Made by a program: the position numbers and the translations under genes
Shown: piece by piece, positions 49,824-57,886 of the stretch
Layout of the letters: each line of letters begins with the position of its first letter
Numbering within the stretch: position 1 is the first letter of the stretch
Notes under the pieces: generated by a model
Database searches by the model: none
What the model was told of the DNA's origin: nothing
What the model saw: the letters and a program-made list of their open reading frames with translations, nothing else
Source of the DNA: Hymenobacter sp. HSC-4F20
GTDB taxonomy: Bacteria; Bacteroidota; Bacteroidia; Cytophagales; Hymenobacteraceae
Direction of reading: 5' to 3'
Length of the DNA: 64,000 bases
NCBI RefSeq assembly: GCF_019599275.1
Contig: NZ_JAHZTD010000002.1
Location: 1,240,001-1,304,000 of the forward strand

Positions 49824-49831
49824 TACCTTTG
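49824..49831 (+). promoter_or_regulatory. TACCTTTG box of glyA
   Basis: An exact TAnnTTTG that ends five bases before the glyA ATG at 49837. It leaves no room for a normal 5' leader. A -33 TTG at the expected distance was not found. Confidence 0.5.
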
Positions 49832-49836
49832 GCCGT

Positions 49837-51129
49837 ATGGAAACGCAAGCCACCACCCTCACCCTCGACACCGCAGTCTTCGACCTGATTCAGAAGGAGC
49901 AAGAGCGGCAAACTCACGGTATTGAACTCATTGCCTCCGAGAACTACGTTTCGGAGCAGGTGATGCGGGCCCAGGGCTCCATCCTCACCAACAAGTACGC
50001 CGAGGGCCTGCCCGGCAAGCGCTACTACGGTGGCTGCGAAATCGTAGACCAGATTGAGCAGCTGGCCATCGACCGCGCCAAAGCTTTATTCGGGGTAGAA
50101 TGGGTAAACGTGCAGCCCCACTCGGGTGCTCAGGCCAATGCTGCCGTGATGCTGGCAGTGCTGAACCCGGGTGACAAAATCCTCGGTTTCGACCTCTCGC
50201 ACGGTGGCCACCTTACCCACGGCTCGCCCGTTAACTTCTCGGGCAAGCTATATAAGCCTAGCTTTTATGGCGTGGAGCAGGAAACCGGCCTCATCGACTG
50301 GGAAAAGGTAAAGCAGACCGCTCGCCGCGAGCAGCCCAAGCTGATTATCTGCGGCGCCTCGGCCTACTCCCGCGACTGGGATTACAAAGCCCTGCGCGAA
50401 GCTGCCGACGAGGTAGGGGCCCTGCTGCTGGCCGATATTTCGCACCCCTCCGGCCTGATTGCGAAAGGTCTGCTGAACAATCCCTTCGATTACTGCCACA
50501 TCGTTACTACCACTACCCACAAAACCCTGCGCGGCCCCCGCGGCGGCTTGATTATGCTGGGCAAGGATTTCGAGAACCCCTTCGGCCTGAAGACCCCGAA
50601 AGGCGAAATCCGGATGATGAGCAGCCTGCTCGACAGCGCCGTATTCCCCGGCACCCAGGGCGGCCCGCTGGAACACGTTATTGGCGCTAAGGCAGTAGCT
50701 TTTGGCGAAGCCCTCAGCGACGCCTACACCGACTACACCCAGCAAGTAATCAAGAATGCCCAGGCCCTGGCCGGCGCCTTTGTGGAGCGTGGCTACCAGA
50801 TTATTTCCGGCGGTACCGATAACCACCTGATGCTGATTGATCTGCGCAGCAAGGGCCTCACCGGCAAGCTGGCGGAAAACACTCTCATCAAGGCCGACAT
50901 CACCATTAACAAAAACATGGTGCCCTTCGATGACAAGTCGCCCTTTATTACCAGCGGTATGCGCGTGGGCTCGGCCGCCGTTACGACTCGTGGCCTGAAG
51001 GAAACCGACATGGCGCGCATCGTTGATTTTATTGACGAAGTGCTGACGCACAACGCCGACGATACCCGCATTACCCGAGTGCGCGGCGAGATAAATGAGT
51101 GGATGCAGCAGTATCCGCTCTTCGCGTAA
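49837..51129 (+). CDS. glyA: Serine hydroxymethyltransferase
   Basis: PLP enzyme that converts serine and tetrahydrofolate to glycine and methylene-tetrahydrofolate. The 430-residue product matches the family: '[40 protein letters not shown]', '[16 protein letters not shown]', '[15 protein letters not shown]' and the PLP-lysine motif '[15 protein letters not shown]'. The start at 49837 ([10 protein letters not shown]) was chosen because the 40 residues upstream are unlike the family and include the promoter box. Confidence 0.96.
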   Translation: METQATTLTLDTAVFDLIQKEQERQTHGIELIASENYVSEQVMRAQGSILTNKYAEGLPGKRYYGGCEIVDQIEQLAIDRAKALFGVEWVNVQPHSGAQANAAVMLAVLNPGDKILGFDLSHGGHLTHGSPVNFSGKLYKPSFYGVEQETGLIDWEKVKQTARREQPKLIICGASAYSRDWDYKALREAADEVGALLLADISHPSGLIAKGLLNNPFDYCHIVTTTTHKTLRGPRGGLIMLGKDFENPFGLKTPKGEIRMMSSLLDSAVFPGTQGGPLEHVIGAKAVAFGEALSDAYTDYTQQVIKNAQALAGAFVERGYQIISGGTDNHLMLIDLRSKGLTGKLAENTLIKADITINKNMVPFDDKSPFITSGMRVGSAAVTTRGLKETDMARIVDFIDEVLTHNADDTRITRVRGEINEWMQQYPLFA

Positions 51130-51167
51130 CATCCGGACTGCCTGAGTAGTTAGGCGGTTATAGAAAT

Positions 51168-51206
51168 GAAAACCGGTCCGGCAGCATCCTGTTCGGGCTG
51201 GTTTTC
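51168..51206 (+). terminator. Hairpin after glyA
   Basis: GAAAACCGGTCCG (51168-51180) pairs with CGGGCTGGTTTTC (51194-51206) over 13 positions, counting wobble pairs. It is followed by GTTTGTGTTTTG, 38 bases after the glyA stop. Confidence 0.65.
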
Positions 51207-51266
51207 GTTTGTGTTTTGCTCCGCCACCACTTCACTCATTTGTCCATTCCCTCATTCACTCGTTCT

Positions 51267-52124
51267 GTGGATCCTACTCAACCTGCGCTGGGCGACCAGC
51301 AGGAAATGTCTTTTATCGACCACCTGGAGGCGTTGCGCTGGCACATCATCCGGGCGGCTATTGCGGTGGTACTATTTGCCCTGGCAGCTTTCTTCTCCAA
51401 GGACTTTCTGTTCCATGACCTGATTCTGGGTCCTTCCCGCGCTGACTTCTGGACTTACCGCATGTTTTGCCGGGCCGGGGAATGGCTGCACGCACCGAGC
51501 TTGTGCATCGATAAGATCGGCTTTGTGATTCAGAACCGCGAGATGAGCGGGCAGCTGACCATGCACATCAGCACCTCCTTTATTGTAGGTTTGGTGCTGG
51601 GCTTCCCGTACCTGTTCTGGGAGCTATGGCGGTTTATTAAGCCGGGGCTCTACCCGCACGAGCGCCAAAACTCTCGGGGGGCCGTGTTCTTTGTGTCAGT
51701 GCTATTTGCCATCGGGCTTCTGTTTGGCTACTATATTGCCGCGCCCATGAGCATTCAGTTCCTGGCCAACTACGTGGTCGACCCAACCATCGAAAACCAG
51801 ATGGACATGCAGAGCTACATCAGTACGCTCACTACCATGTCGTTGTCCTGTGCTTTTGTGTTTGAACTGCCCATGATTGTGTTCTTCCTGGCGAAGGCCG
51901 GGCTGATTACGCCCGAAATCATGCGCGTGTACCGGAAGCACGCCATTGTGGTAATTCTGGTTATTGCGGCCATCATCACGCCCCCGGACGTATCGGCCCA
52001 GATTATCGTTACCATTCCCATTATCCTGCTCTATGAGCTGAGCATCAACATTGCCCGGGTAGTGAGCCGCGGCCGCACGGCTGCCCTCAATGCCCGCCTC
52101 GCTGAAAATCAAGGAGTAGCGTAA
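51267..52124 (+). CDS. tatC: Sec-independent protein translocase TatC
   Basis: Six-helix inner-membrane receptor of the twin-arginine pathway that exports folded proteins. The 285-residue product shows 'EMSFIDHLEALRWHIIRAAIAV' (the TatC N-terminal signature), 'FIVGLVLGFPYLFWELWRFIKPGLYPHERQ' and 'YISTLTTMSLSCAFVFELPMIVFFLAKAG', then 'RKHAIVVILVIAAIITPPDVSAQI'. The start is placed at GTG 51267 (reads VDPTQPALGDQQEMSF); the ATG at 51306 is the alternative. No tatA gene is adjacent. Confidence 0.94.
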   Translation: MDPTQPALGDQQEMSFIDHLEALRWHIIRAAIAVVLFALAAFFSKDFLFHDLILGPSRADFWTYRMFCRAGEWLHAPSLCIDKIGFVIQNREMSGQLTMHISTSFIVGLVLGFPYLFWELWRFIKPGLYPHERQNSRGAVFFVSVLFAIGLLFGYYIAAPMSIQFLANYVVDPTIENQMDMQSYISTLTTMSLSCAFVFELPMIVFFLAKAGLITPEIMRVYRKHAIVVILVIAAIITPPDVSAQIIVTIPIILLYELSINIARVVSRGRTAALNARLAENQGVA

Positions 52125-52144
52125 GCGCACTACCTTCTGCAGGA

Positions 52145-52186
52145 TGTGCTGATGAGCTCCGACAACGGCCCCGTCAGCACATTTTC
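52145..52186 (+). terminator. Intrinsic terminator after tatC
   Basis: TGTGCTGA (52145-52152) and TCAGCACA (52174-52181) with inner GGGG-type pairing, followed by TTTTCTGTTTTC. It lies 20 bases after the tatC stop. Confidence 0.65.
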
Positions 52187-52249
52187 TGTTTTCAGCGGTT
52201 CCTTCATTTCCTCTCCCTACCCCTTTTACCTTCCCTTACCCTGCATCCT

Positions 52250-52678
52250 ATGAAACTTGCCATCGGCTCCGACCATGCCGGCTTCGAGCAAAAGCAAATG
52301 CTGCTGCAGTGGCTGCGCGACAATGGCTACGAGGTCCAGGACTTCGGCACCCACTCCGCCGCATCCGTTGACTACCCCGACTACGTGCACCCCCTAGCCT
52401 CGGCCGTGGAGCGTGGCGAGTTTGAGCGCGGAATTCTGCTTTGCGGCTCGGCCAATGGCGTGTGCATCACGGCCAACAAGCACCAAGGTATCCGGGCCGG
52501 CTTAGCCTGGGAGCCGGAGGTAGCCAGCCTGATTCGGCAGCACAACAACGCCAACGTCGTCTGCATCCCGGCCCGCTTTGTTGATGCGGAAACGGCCCGC
52601 GCCATTGCCAGCCAATTTCTGAACACGGCCTTCGAAGGCGGCCGCCACCAAACCCGCATTGACAAAATCAGCTGCTAG
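52250..52678 (+). CDS. rpiB: Ribose-5-phosphate isomerase B
   Basis: A 142-residue sugar-phosphate isomerase of the RpiB/LacAB fold, interconverting ribulose and ribose 5-phosphate. Motifs: 'IGSDHAGFEQKQMLLQWL' at the N-terminus (phosphate-binding His), 'VDYPDYVHPLASAVERGE' and 'GILLCGSANGVCITANKHQGIRAGLAW' with the catalytic Cys. The Gly-Thr-Gly of enterobacterial RpiB is Gly-Ser-Ala here; the Cys itself is kept. Confidence 0.93.
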   Translation: MKLAIGSDHAGFEQKQMLLQWLRDNGYEVQDFGTHSAASVDYPDYVHPLASAVERGEFERGILLCGSANGVCITANKHQGIRAGLAWEPEVASLIRQHNNANVVCIPARFVDAETARAIASQFLNTAFEGGRHQTRIDKISC

Positions 52679-52749
52679 GCAGCACCTAACTTACAGTGCG
52701 CCCAAGCCAAGCCGTAGCTACCTTTTCGTAGCGGCTACCACCTCTGCGC

Positions 52750-52794
52750 AAAGAAGAAACCCTGGTTGTGCAGTACAACCAGGGTTTCTTCTTT
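52750..52794. terminator. Strong terminator between convergent genes
   Basis: AAAGAAGAAACCCTGGTTGT and ACAACCAGGGTTTCTTCTTT are perfect 20-bp complements around five bases. The pyrimidine-rich right arm acts like a T-tract on either strand. It separates rpiB from the membrane protein gene. Confidence 0.8.
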
Positions 52795-52841
52795 AGAGCA
52801 GAGATGGTAGCGTATACTTTACCGAAGTATTTCGTTCAGGC

Positions 52842-54257
52842 TTACCGCTCTAGGCGGTACACACCGGGGGTATTGGTAGACTGGTAGCGGCCGAAGATGC
52901 CGGGGATTTTGTATTGCAGCTCGGGCACCAGGTTTGCCTGGTCAATGAGGTACTGGGGCGGGGCCGGCTGGAAGTTTTGGGCCAGGCGAAACACGGCATC
53001 GTATTGTTCCAGATGACCAAAATCGGCCTGGGCCAGGCGCCAGTCGAGGTAGGGAGTAGCCAAGCGGTTGTGCAGATACGGGCGCTGGTCGGGCCCCAAC
53101 ACGAGCAGACGTTGACCCTGCAAAAAGGCGTAGCGCGGGTTGGGCTGCACGGCGTACAGGCTCTCGGCCGGAATCTGCACGAGCTGGGTCAGGTGGAGCA
53201 CGGCCCGGTAGCGCACCATCACTACCGCCCCAATCACGAACAGCAGCAGCAGTTCCGGCACCCAGGCCCGCTGGGCTTTCTGCCACAGAAACAAGCTAAA
53301 ATAGGTAAGCGGAGGCAGCAGCAGCACCAGCGTACCGGTAGCCATGCCGCGGCCGGCCGCGGCAATACCGACGGCCACCAGCAGCCACACCAGCATCAGT
53401 TGCTGAAACTTCACCTGAAACACTAGCCCCAGCGAGGTAGTAAAGCTGCGCCCAATGCCCAGCAATACCAGCAGCCCTGGCAGTACTAGCAGCCGTAGCA
53501 GCACCCAGAGCGGCAGGCCGTCGGTTTCGTTTACCGCGCCTTGCAGGGTAGGCGTGAGGTGGAACTGCACGAAGCCCGGCAAGGACTCCGTGTACAGGAA
53601 AAAGGTAGTAGCCACGGCGTAGGGAAACAAAAAACCACACACCAGCAGCAGAAAGCTCCGGAACGAATTGGCCGCGAAGACGATAACGGCAAACAGGCCC
53701 ACGAGCAGAAACAGCGCCAGCGGCAGGTAGCACAACGCCCCTACCCCTACCAGAAAGCCCGCCCGGAATAGGCGGCGGTTATCGTAGCCTTCGCGGGAGG
53801 TAGGCAGCAGGGCGCTGAGGGCGGCAATCAGGAAGGTGTGCCCCAGCAATAGGGGCGAGAGGGTATCCAGGTCCGTGGTCAGGCTGCCGATGAGCAGGTA
53901 GGTCAGGGCCCCCACATACCCCCGCTCGGGGTGCACATCGGCCCGGTTGAGCACGAAGTTGAAGCGTAGAGCCTGAAACGTGAGCAGCACCAAGGCCAGC
54001 GTACGATACACCCACAGCGGCCGGCTACCCACCACATCGAGCAAGGCAAACAAAGCGGCCGCCAGCGGGGCAGTGCTATCGTAGAGGGTGCGGTAGAGCA
54101 GGGCGCCTTCGTGGAGCCGCTCACCCACCAGCAGGGCCCGCAGCTCTACCGGCGTGAGGGCAATACCCAGCCACAACAAAGGCAGCCGCAGGGCCAGCAG
54201 CAGCAGCAGCAGCGCAAACAAGCGGGTAGGCAGGGAGCTTTTAAAGAATTGCAGCAA
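52842..54257 (-). CDS. Polytopic membrane protein of unknown function
   Basis: A 471-residue protein with about ten hydrophobic helices, starting MLQFFKSSLPTRLFALLLLLLALRLPLLWLG. Early on 'GERLHEGALLYRTLYDSTAPLAAALFALLD' resembles the first periplasmic loop of GT-C glycosyltransferases and related DUF6427-like proteins of Bacteroidota, where a conserved acidic residue follows helix 1. A soluble end ('QGQRLLVLGPDQRPYLHNRLATPYLDWRLAQADF ... YQSTNTPGVYRLER') follows the last helix. An envelope glycosylation role is possible but not shown. It is divergent from rbfA. Confidence 0.75.
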   Translation of the reverse strand: MLQFFKSSLPTRLFALLLLLLALRLPLLWLGIALTPVELRALLVGERLHEGALLYRTLYDSTAPLAAALFALLDVVGSRPLWVYRTLALVLLTFQALRFNFVLNRADVHPERGYVGALTYLLIGSLTTDLDTLSPLLLGHTFLIAALSALLPTSREGYDNRRLFRAGFLVGVGALCYLPLALFLLVGLFAVIVFAANSFRSFLLLVCGFLFPYAVATTFFLYTESLPGFVQFHLTPTLQGAVNETDGLPLWVLLRLLVLPGLLVLLGIGRSFTTSLGLVFQVKFQQLMLVWLLVAVGIAAAGRGMATGTLVLLLPPLTYFSLFLWQKAQRAWVPELLLLFVIGAVVMVRYRAVLHLTQLVQIPAESLYAVQPNPRYAFLQGQRLLVLGPDQRPYLHNRLATPYLDWRLAQADFGHLEQYDAVFRLAQNFQPAPPQYLIDQANLVPELQYKIPGIFGRYQSTNTPGVYRLER

Positions 54258-54516
54258 AGCGGTAACCTCGGGGAAAGAATCTACGGATGAAGGCGGGGAG
54301 CTGTAAAAGTACGCATCCGCCGGCCTGCTACTACCGCGCCTCGGCCAAGGCCAGCGGCTGGGTCTCTACCTGCCCGCCTTCTTTGTCCATCAGCCCTTCG
54401 GCAAACACTAGCAGCCGGGTCTTCTTCTGCCCCCCGAAATAAGGCGGTGAAACCTCTTTTCCGGGAGCTTCTTCCCTCACCCCCACTTCCCTACATACTT
54501 AATCCTCCTCAACCGG

Positions 54517-54524
54517 TATCTTTG
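54517..54524 (+). promoter_or_regulatory. TATCTTTG box of rbfA
   Basis: An exact TAnnTTTG ending nine bases before the rbfA ATG at 54534. It lies where a 5' leader would be expected. Confidence 0.5.
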
Positions 54525-54533
54525 CGGATTCTT

Positions 54534-54986
54534 ATGGAAAGCAAACGACAGCAAAAAGTAGCCAGCTTACTCCAGCAGGAGCTGGCCACCGTATTCCAGC
54601 GCGACCTGCCTCACCTGTTTCCGGGCTTGCCGCCCGGCATCAGCCTGGTGCGCGTATCGCCCGACCTGGGCGTGGCCCGCGTGTACCTGAGCCTGCTCCT
54701 ACCCCAGGGCAGCACCGGGGGCCAGGAGCAACTAGCGCTGATTCAGGACAACCTCAAGGGAATCCGGCAGGCCTTGGCCAAGCGCGTGCGCCAGCAGTTG
54801 CGCATCGTACCCGACCTGGTGTTTTTCCTTGATGACTCGGCGGCCTACGCCGCGCACATGGATAAGGTATTCGGCGACCTGCACATTCCGCCGGCACCCG
54901 GCGAGGAAGGCGAGGCCAGCCCCGATACCGATGGCGCCGCCCCCAAACGCCCCAAGCTCTTCGCCGACGACGAAGAGAGTAACTGA
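54534..54986 (+). CDS. rbfA: Ribosome-binding factor A
   Basis: A 150-residue KH-like protein that helps mature the 5' end of 16S rRNA in the 30S subunit. It shows the family sequence 'MESKRQQKVASLLQQELATVFQRDLPHLFPG', 'SLVRVSPDLGVARVYLSLL', 'KRVRQQLRIVPDLVFFLDDSAAYAAHMDKVF'. The start at 54534 follows the family; a 29-residue extension in the frame overlaps the promoter box. The tail after residue 122 is acidic and variable. Confidence 0.95.
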   Translation: MESKRQQKVASLLQQELATVFQRDLPHLFPGLPPGISLVRVSPDLGVARVYLSLLLPQGSTGGQEQLALIQDNLKGIRQALAKRVRQQLRIVPDLVFFLDDSAAYAAHMDKVFGDLHIPPAPGEEGEASPDTDGAAPKRPKLFADDEESN

Positions 54987-55118
54987 ACAGCAGAGTAACG
55001 GAGTACGTGTTCTGTTTGCCCAGGTGGCGCCTACATCTGACAACAGCCCAATTACTCCGTTACTTCGCTACTCGGTTATTCTCCCTACTCGATTACTCAG
55101 CTCCTCAGTTACTCTCCC

Positions 55119-55928
55119 TTGTACTACGACCCGATTAAGAAGTCGCTTGGCGAAGTCTTCAACCGTACGCCGCTGCTGCGCCGCCTCTTCTACCACCTGC
55201 TCGATTTGCTGCTGCTGCGTACCTGGCACGTGCACCGCGAGCTGCGCCAGTGGGCCAAGGGCCGCACCGCTGAGCCGCTGACTATTCTGGACGCCGGCTC
55301 GGGCTATGGGCAGTACACCTACTGGCTGTCGGGGCTGAGCCGCAAGTGGCAAATCTTGGCCGTGGATGTAAAGGATGAGCAGGTGGCCGACTCAAACCAG
55401 TTCTTTCGCCAGATTGGGCGCACCAACGCCCAGTTTGCCGTGCAGGACCTGGTGCTCTACCAGCAGCCCAACTCCTTCGACCTGGCCCTGTCAGTGGACG
55501 TGATGGAGCACATCCTGGAGGACGTGGAAGTATTTCGCAACATCCACGCTTCCCTCAAGGACGGCGGCATGCTGCTCATCTCTACCCCCTCAGACCAGGG
55601 CGGCTCCGATGTGCACGCCGACGGCGAGACGTCCTTCATTGAGGAGCACGTGCGCGACGGCTACAACATCCACGAGATTCAGCAGAAGTTGCGTACCGCA
55701 GGCTTTGAGCGCATTGAAGCCCGCTACAGCTACGGCGAGCCGGGCCAGATTTCGTGGCGTCTGAGCATGAAGTACCCCATTCTCATGCTGGGCAAATCCA
55801 AGCTGTTTTTCCTGCTCCTGCCCTTCTACTACCTCCTGACGTTCCCCTTCTGCCTCATCCTGAACTGGTTCGACGCCAACCGCAAACATGATTCGGGCAC
55901 GGGCCTGATTGTGAAAGCCTGGAAGTAG
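55119..55928 (+). CDS. Class I SAM-dependent methyltransferase
   Basis: A 269-residue protein with SAM motifs: 'LTILDAGSGYGQYTYWLSGL' near residue 67 (motif I), 'ILAVDVKDEQVADSN', 'NSFDLALSVDVMEHILEDVEVFRNIHASLKDGGMLLISTPSDQG' and a C-terminal hydrophobic segment (LFFLLLPFYYLLTFPFCLILNWF) that may anchor it to the membrane. The only in-frame start that keeps the N-terminus (YYDPIKKSLGEVFNRTPLLRRLFYHL) is TTG at 55119. The methyl acceptor is unknown; a lipid or glycolipid is plausible because of the membrane tail. Probably co-transcribed with rbfA. Confidence 0.87.
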   Translation: MYYDPIKKSLGEVFNRTPLLRRLFYHLLDLLLLRTWHVHRELRQWAKGRTAEPLTILDAGSGYGQYTYWLSGLSRKWQILAVDVKDEQVADSNQFFRQIGRTNAQFAVQDLVLYQQPNSFDLALSVDVMEHILEDVEVFRNIHASLKDGGMLLISTPSDQGGSDVHADGETSFIEEHVRDGYNIHEIQQKLRTAGFERIEARYSYGEPGQISWRLSMKYPILMLGKSKLFFLLLPFYYLLTFPFCLILNWFDANRKHDSGTGLIVKAWK

Positions 55929-55999
55929 ACCTTTTCGGGCCGGCGGCGTATCTTGGCTATCCTTCGAAACTGCGTCCTCTGGCTTTATCCCCCGTTGCT

Positions 56000-56339
56000 A
56001 TGCCTGATAAGAATGATCTTTCTGAATTGCCGGCTGAAATGCTGATTCGCACGGATCGGCAACAACGCGCCATCAACCAGACGAATGACAGGCGGCGCAC
56101 GGGTGTACAGGGGCAGAACAAAATGCTGCACCAGCTTACGCTAAGCTACCCCCATCAGCCCCGGGGAAGTGAACGTAGCCCTTTCCGGTGCACTTCGCCT
56201 TAGCCAGAAGGATGCGCGGAAGTTACAGGCAATGATGTTCCATAACCGCGAGGAGCGTCTGCGTTGCCTCGAAGATTTCATGCGCCGCGCCAGCTACTCA
56301 TTCTTCTACCCTTTCTTTTTCCTTTCCCTATCTCCTTAG
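56000..56339 (+). pseudogene. Possible frameshifted small gene
   Basis: A frame from ATG 56000 reads a plausible hydrophilic N-terminus (MPDKNDLSELPAEMLIRTDR) and stops at 56201-56203. From 56145 another frame is open to 56339 and reads well from 'ISPGEVNVALSGALRLSQKD' to 'MMFHNREERLRCLEDFMRRAS'. A frameshift near 56145 would join the two into one protein of about 110 residues. It may be decay, a sequencing error, or two unrelated frames. No family recognised. Confidence 0.3.
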
Positions 56340-56356
56340 CCCTCCGCGCCCCGCAC

Positions 56357-57586
56357 GTGAACGTACCCTTGCTCATTGCCCGGCGTTATTTTCTCTCGAA
56401 GAAGAAGCGCAACATTATCAGCATCATCTCTAATATCTCCATGGTTGGCGTGGCGGTAGGAACGATGGCGCTGATTATTGTACTGTCCGTGTTCAACGGA
56501 CTGGAGGAAGTGGCGCGCAGCCTCTACGGTAAGTCTGACCCCGATTTGGTCATCAGTGCCGTGCAGGGCAAGTCGTTTGCCGTGGATACCCGGTTTGTCA
56601 AGCGCATTCAGACCTTGCCCGGTGTGGCTCTGGTAACGGAGGTAATTGAAGATAACGCCCTGCTACAGTACCGCGACCGGCAGATGGTGGTAAAGATGAA
56701 GGGGGTTTCCGACAACTACTATCACCAGAGTAATATTGACTCGGCCATAGTGGAAGGCAGCTCCCAGCTCCACCGCGACGGGATGGACTATGCCCTGCTT
56801 GGGGCCGGGGTACAGCACGAGCTCAGCATTGCCCTCGACAACCGCTTCTCGCCCATGCGCCTGCTCTACCCGCGTAATACGGGCCGCAAAACCTTATCGA
56901 TGAACCCCGAAACGGCTTTCAATGAGCAGAACATCTTGGCCGGCGGAGTTTTCCTGATTGAGCAGCACGTGGATGACAGCTACATCTTTGTGCCCCTGGA
57001 GTTTGCCCGCACCCTGTTGCACTACGAGAACCGACGCACTGCCCTGGAAGTAAAGGTGAAAGACGGCCAGGAGATTGATCAGGTAAAAAAAGCCCTGAAG
57101 CAGCAGCTTGGGCAAGGCTTCAAGGTACTAGACTCCGACGAGCAGCACCTAAGCCTGCTCAAGGCCATTAAGGTGGAGAAGATGTTTGTGTTCATCACCT
57201 TCGCCTTTATTCTGCTCATTGCCAGCATTAACATCTTTTTCTCCCTCTCGATGCTCGTCATCGACAAGCACAAGGACATTGCGGTACTTATGGCCATGGG
57301 CGCGAGTTCACGCACTATCCGCAACATTTTCCTGCTGGAAGGTGCTATTGTGGCCCAAGTAGGCGCCTTTACCGGTCTGGTGTTCGGCATTGGCATTTGC
57401 TGGGCCCAGCAAACCTTCCATTTGGTGGGCATGGGCATGGCCACTAGCGTCGTCGACTCCTACCCCGTGAAGATGCAGTTCTCCGACATTGCCCTTACCG
57501 GCGTGGCCATCATCTTTATCACCATTGCCGTTTCTATCCGCCCGGCCCTGAATGCGGCCAGTTTGAACCTGCGGGACAACCTGTAG
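56357..57586 (+). CDS. LolC/LolE-type ABC transporter permease
   Basis: A 409-residue FtsX-like permease, four helices with a large periplasmic domain between helices 1 and 2. Typical start is 'VNVPLLIARRYFLSKKKRNIISIISNISMVGVAVGTMALIIVLSVFNGLEE', and the C-terminal half has 'MFVFITFAFILLIASINIFFSLSMLVIDKHKDIAVLMAMGAS', as in lipoprotein-releasing LolC/E. The start is GTG 56357; the 31-residue hydrophobic extension in the longer frame is probably untranslated. No ATPase or carrier gene is adjacent. Confidence 0.9.
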   Translation: MNVPLLIARRYFLSKKKRNIISIISNISMVGVAVGTMALIIVLSVFNGLEEVARSLYGKSDPDLVISAVQGKSFAVDTRFVKRIQTLPGVALVTEVIEDNALLQYRDRQMVVKMKGVSDNYYHQSNIDSAIVEGSSQLHRDGMDYALLGAGVQHELSIALDNRFSPMRLLYPRNTGRKTLSMNPETAFNEQNILAGGVFLIEQHVDDSYIFVPLEFARTLLHYENRRTALEVKVKDGQEIDQVKKALKQQLGQGFKVLDSDEQHLSLLKAIKVEKMFVFITFAFILLIASINIFFSLSMLVIDKHKDIAVLMAMGASSRTIRNIFLLEGAIVAQVGAFTGLVFGIGICWAQQTFHLVGMGMATSVVDSYPVKMQFSDIALTGVAIIFITIAVSIRPALNAASLNLRDNL

Positions 57587-57886
57587 CCCGGCGGGTATGG
57601 GGCAGCTCCGCCACCGACAGGTGGGTGCTTTCTCCCTTTCTAGGTGTTTTAACAGAGGGTAGCTCGTGTGCAGGGCTACCCCTTTTTGTTGTGTATAAGC
57701 TACATGCTAGAACTATAGCCGGAGAAGACCATTACTTTCGTAGACTCCAAAGGGTAGTTGAGTACCCCACCAGAGGATGTTCATCTTAATAATGTAACTA
57801 TTCATGGATTAAATTTTACTTTTTAGTAAAAAAATAAGTATTTAGCATTTGTTACTACTTTCAACACTGCATTATTGTCGTCGACT
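57587..57886. other. Intergenic region between permease and helicase genes
   Basis: The left part holds the permease terminator (separate entry). The right part (about 57770-57880) is very AT-rich and likely contains the helicase promoter, although no exact TAnnTTTG box is present. Confidence 0.4.
57657..57687 (+). terminator. Intrinsic terminator of the permease gene
   Basis: GGGTAGC (57657-57663) and GCTACCC (57675-57681) around 11 bases, then CTTTTTG. It lies 70 bases after the permease stop. Confidence 0.65.

Noticed and set aside
54346..54480. Short minus-strand frame opening with GTG upstream of rbfA
   Set aside because: It reads plausibly near its end (KKTRLLVFAEGLMDKEGGQV) but has under 50 codons, lies within the rbfA promoter region and has no recognised homologue.
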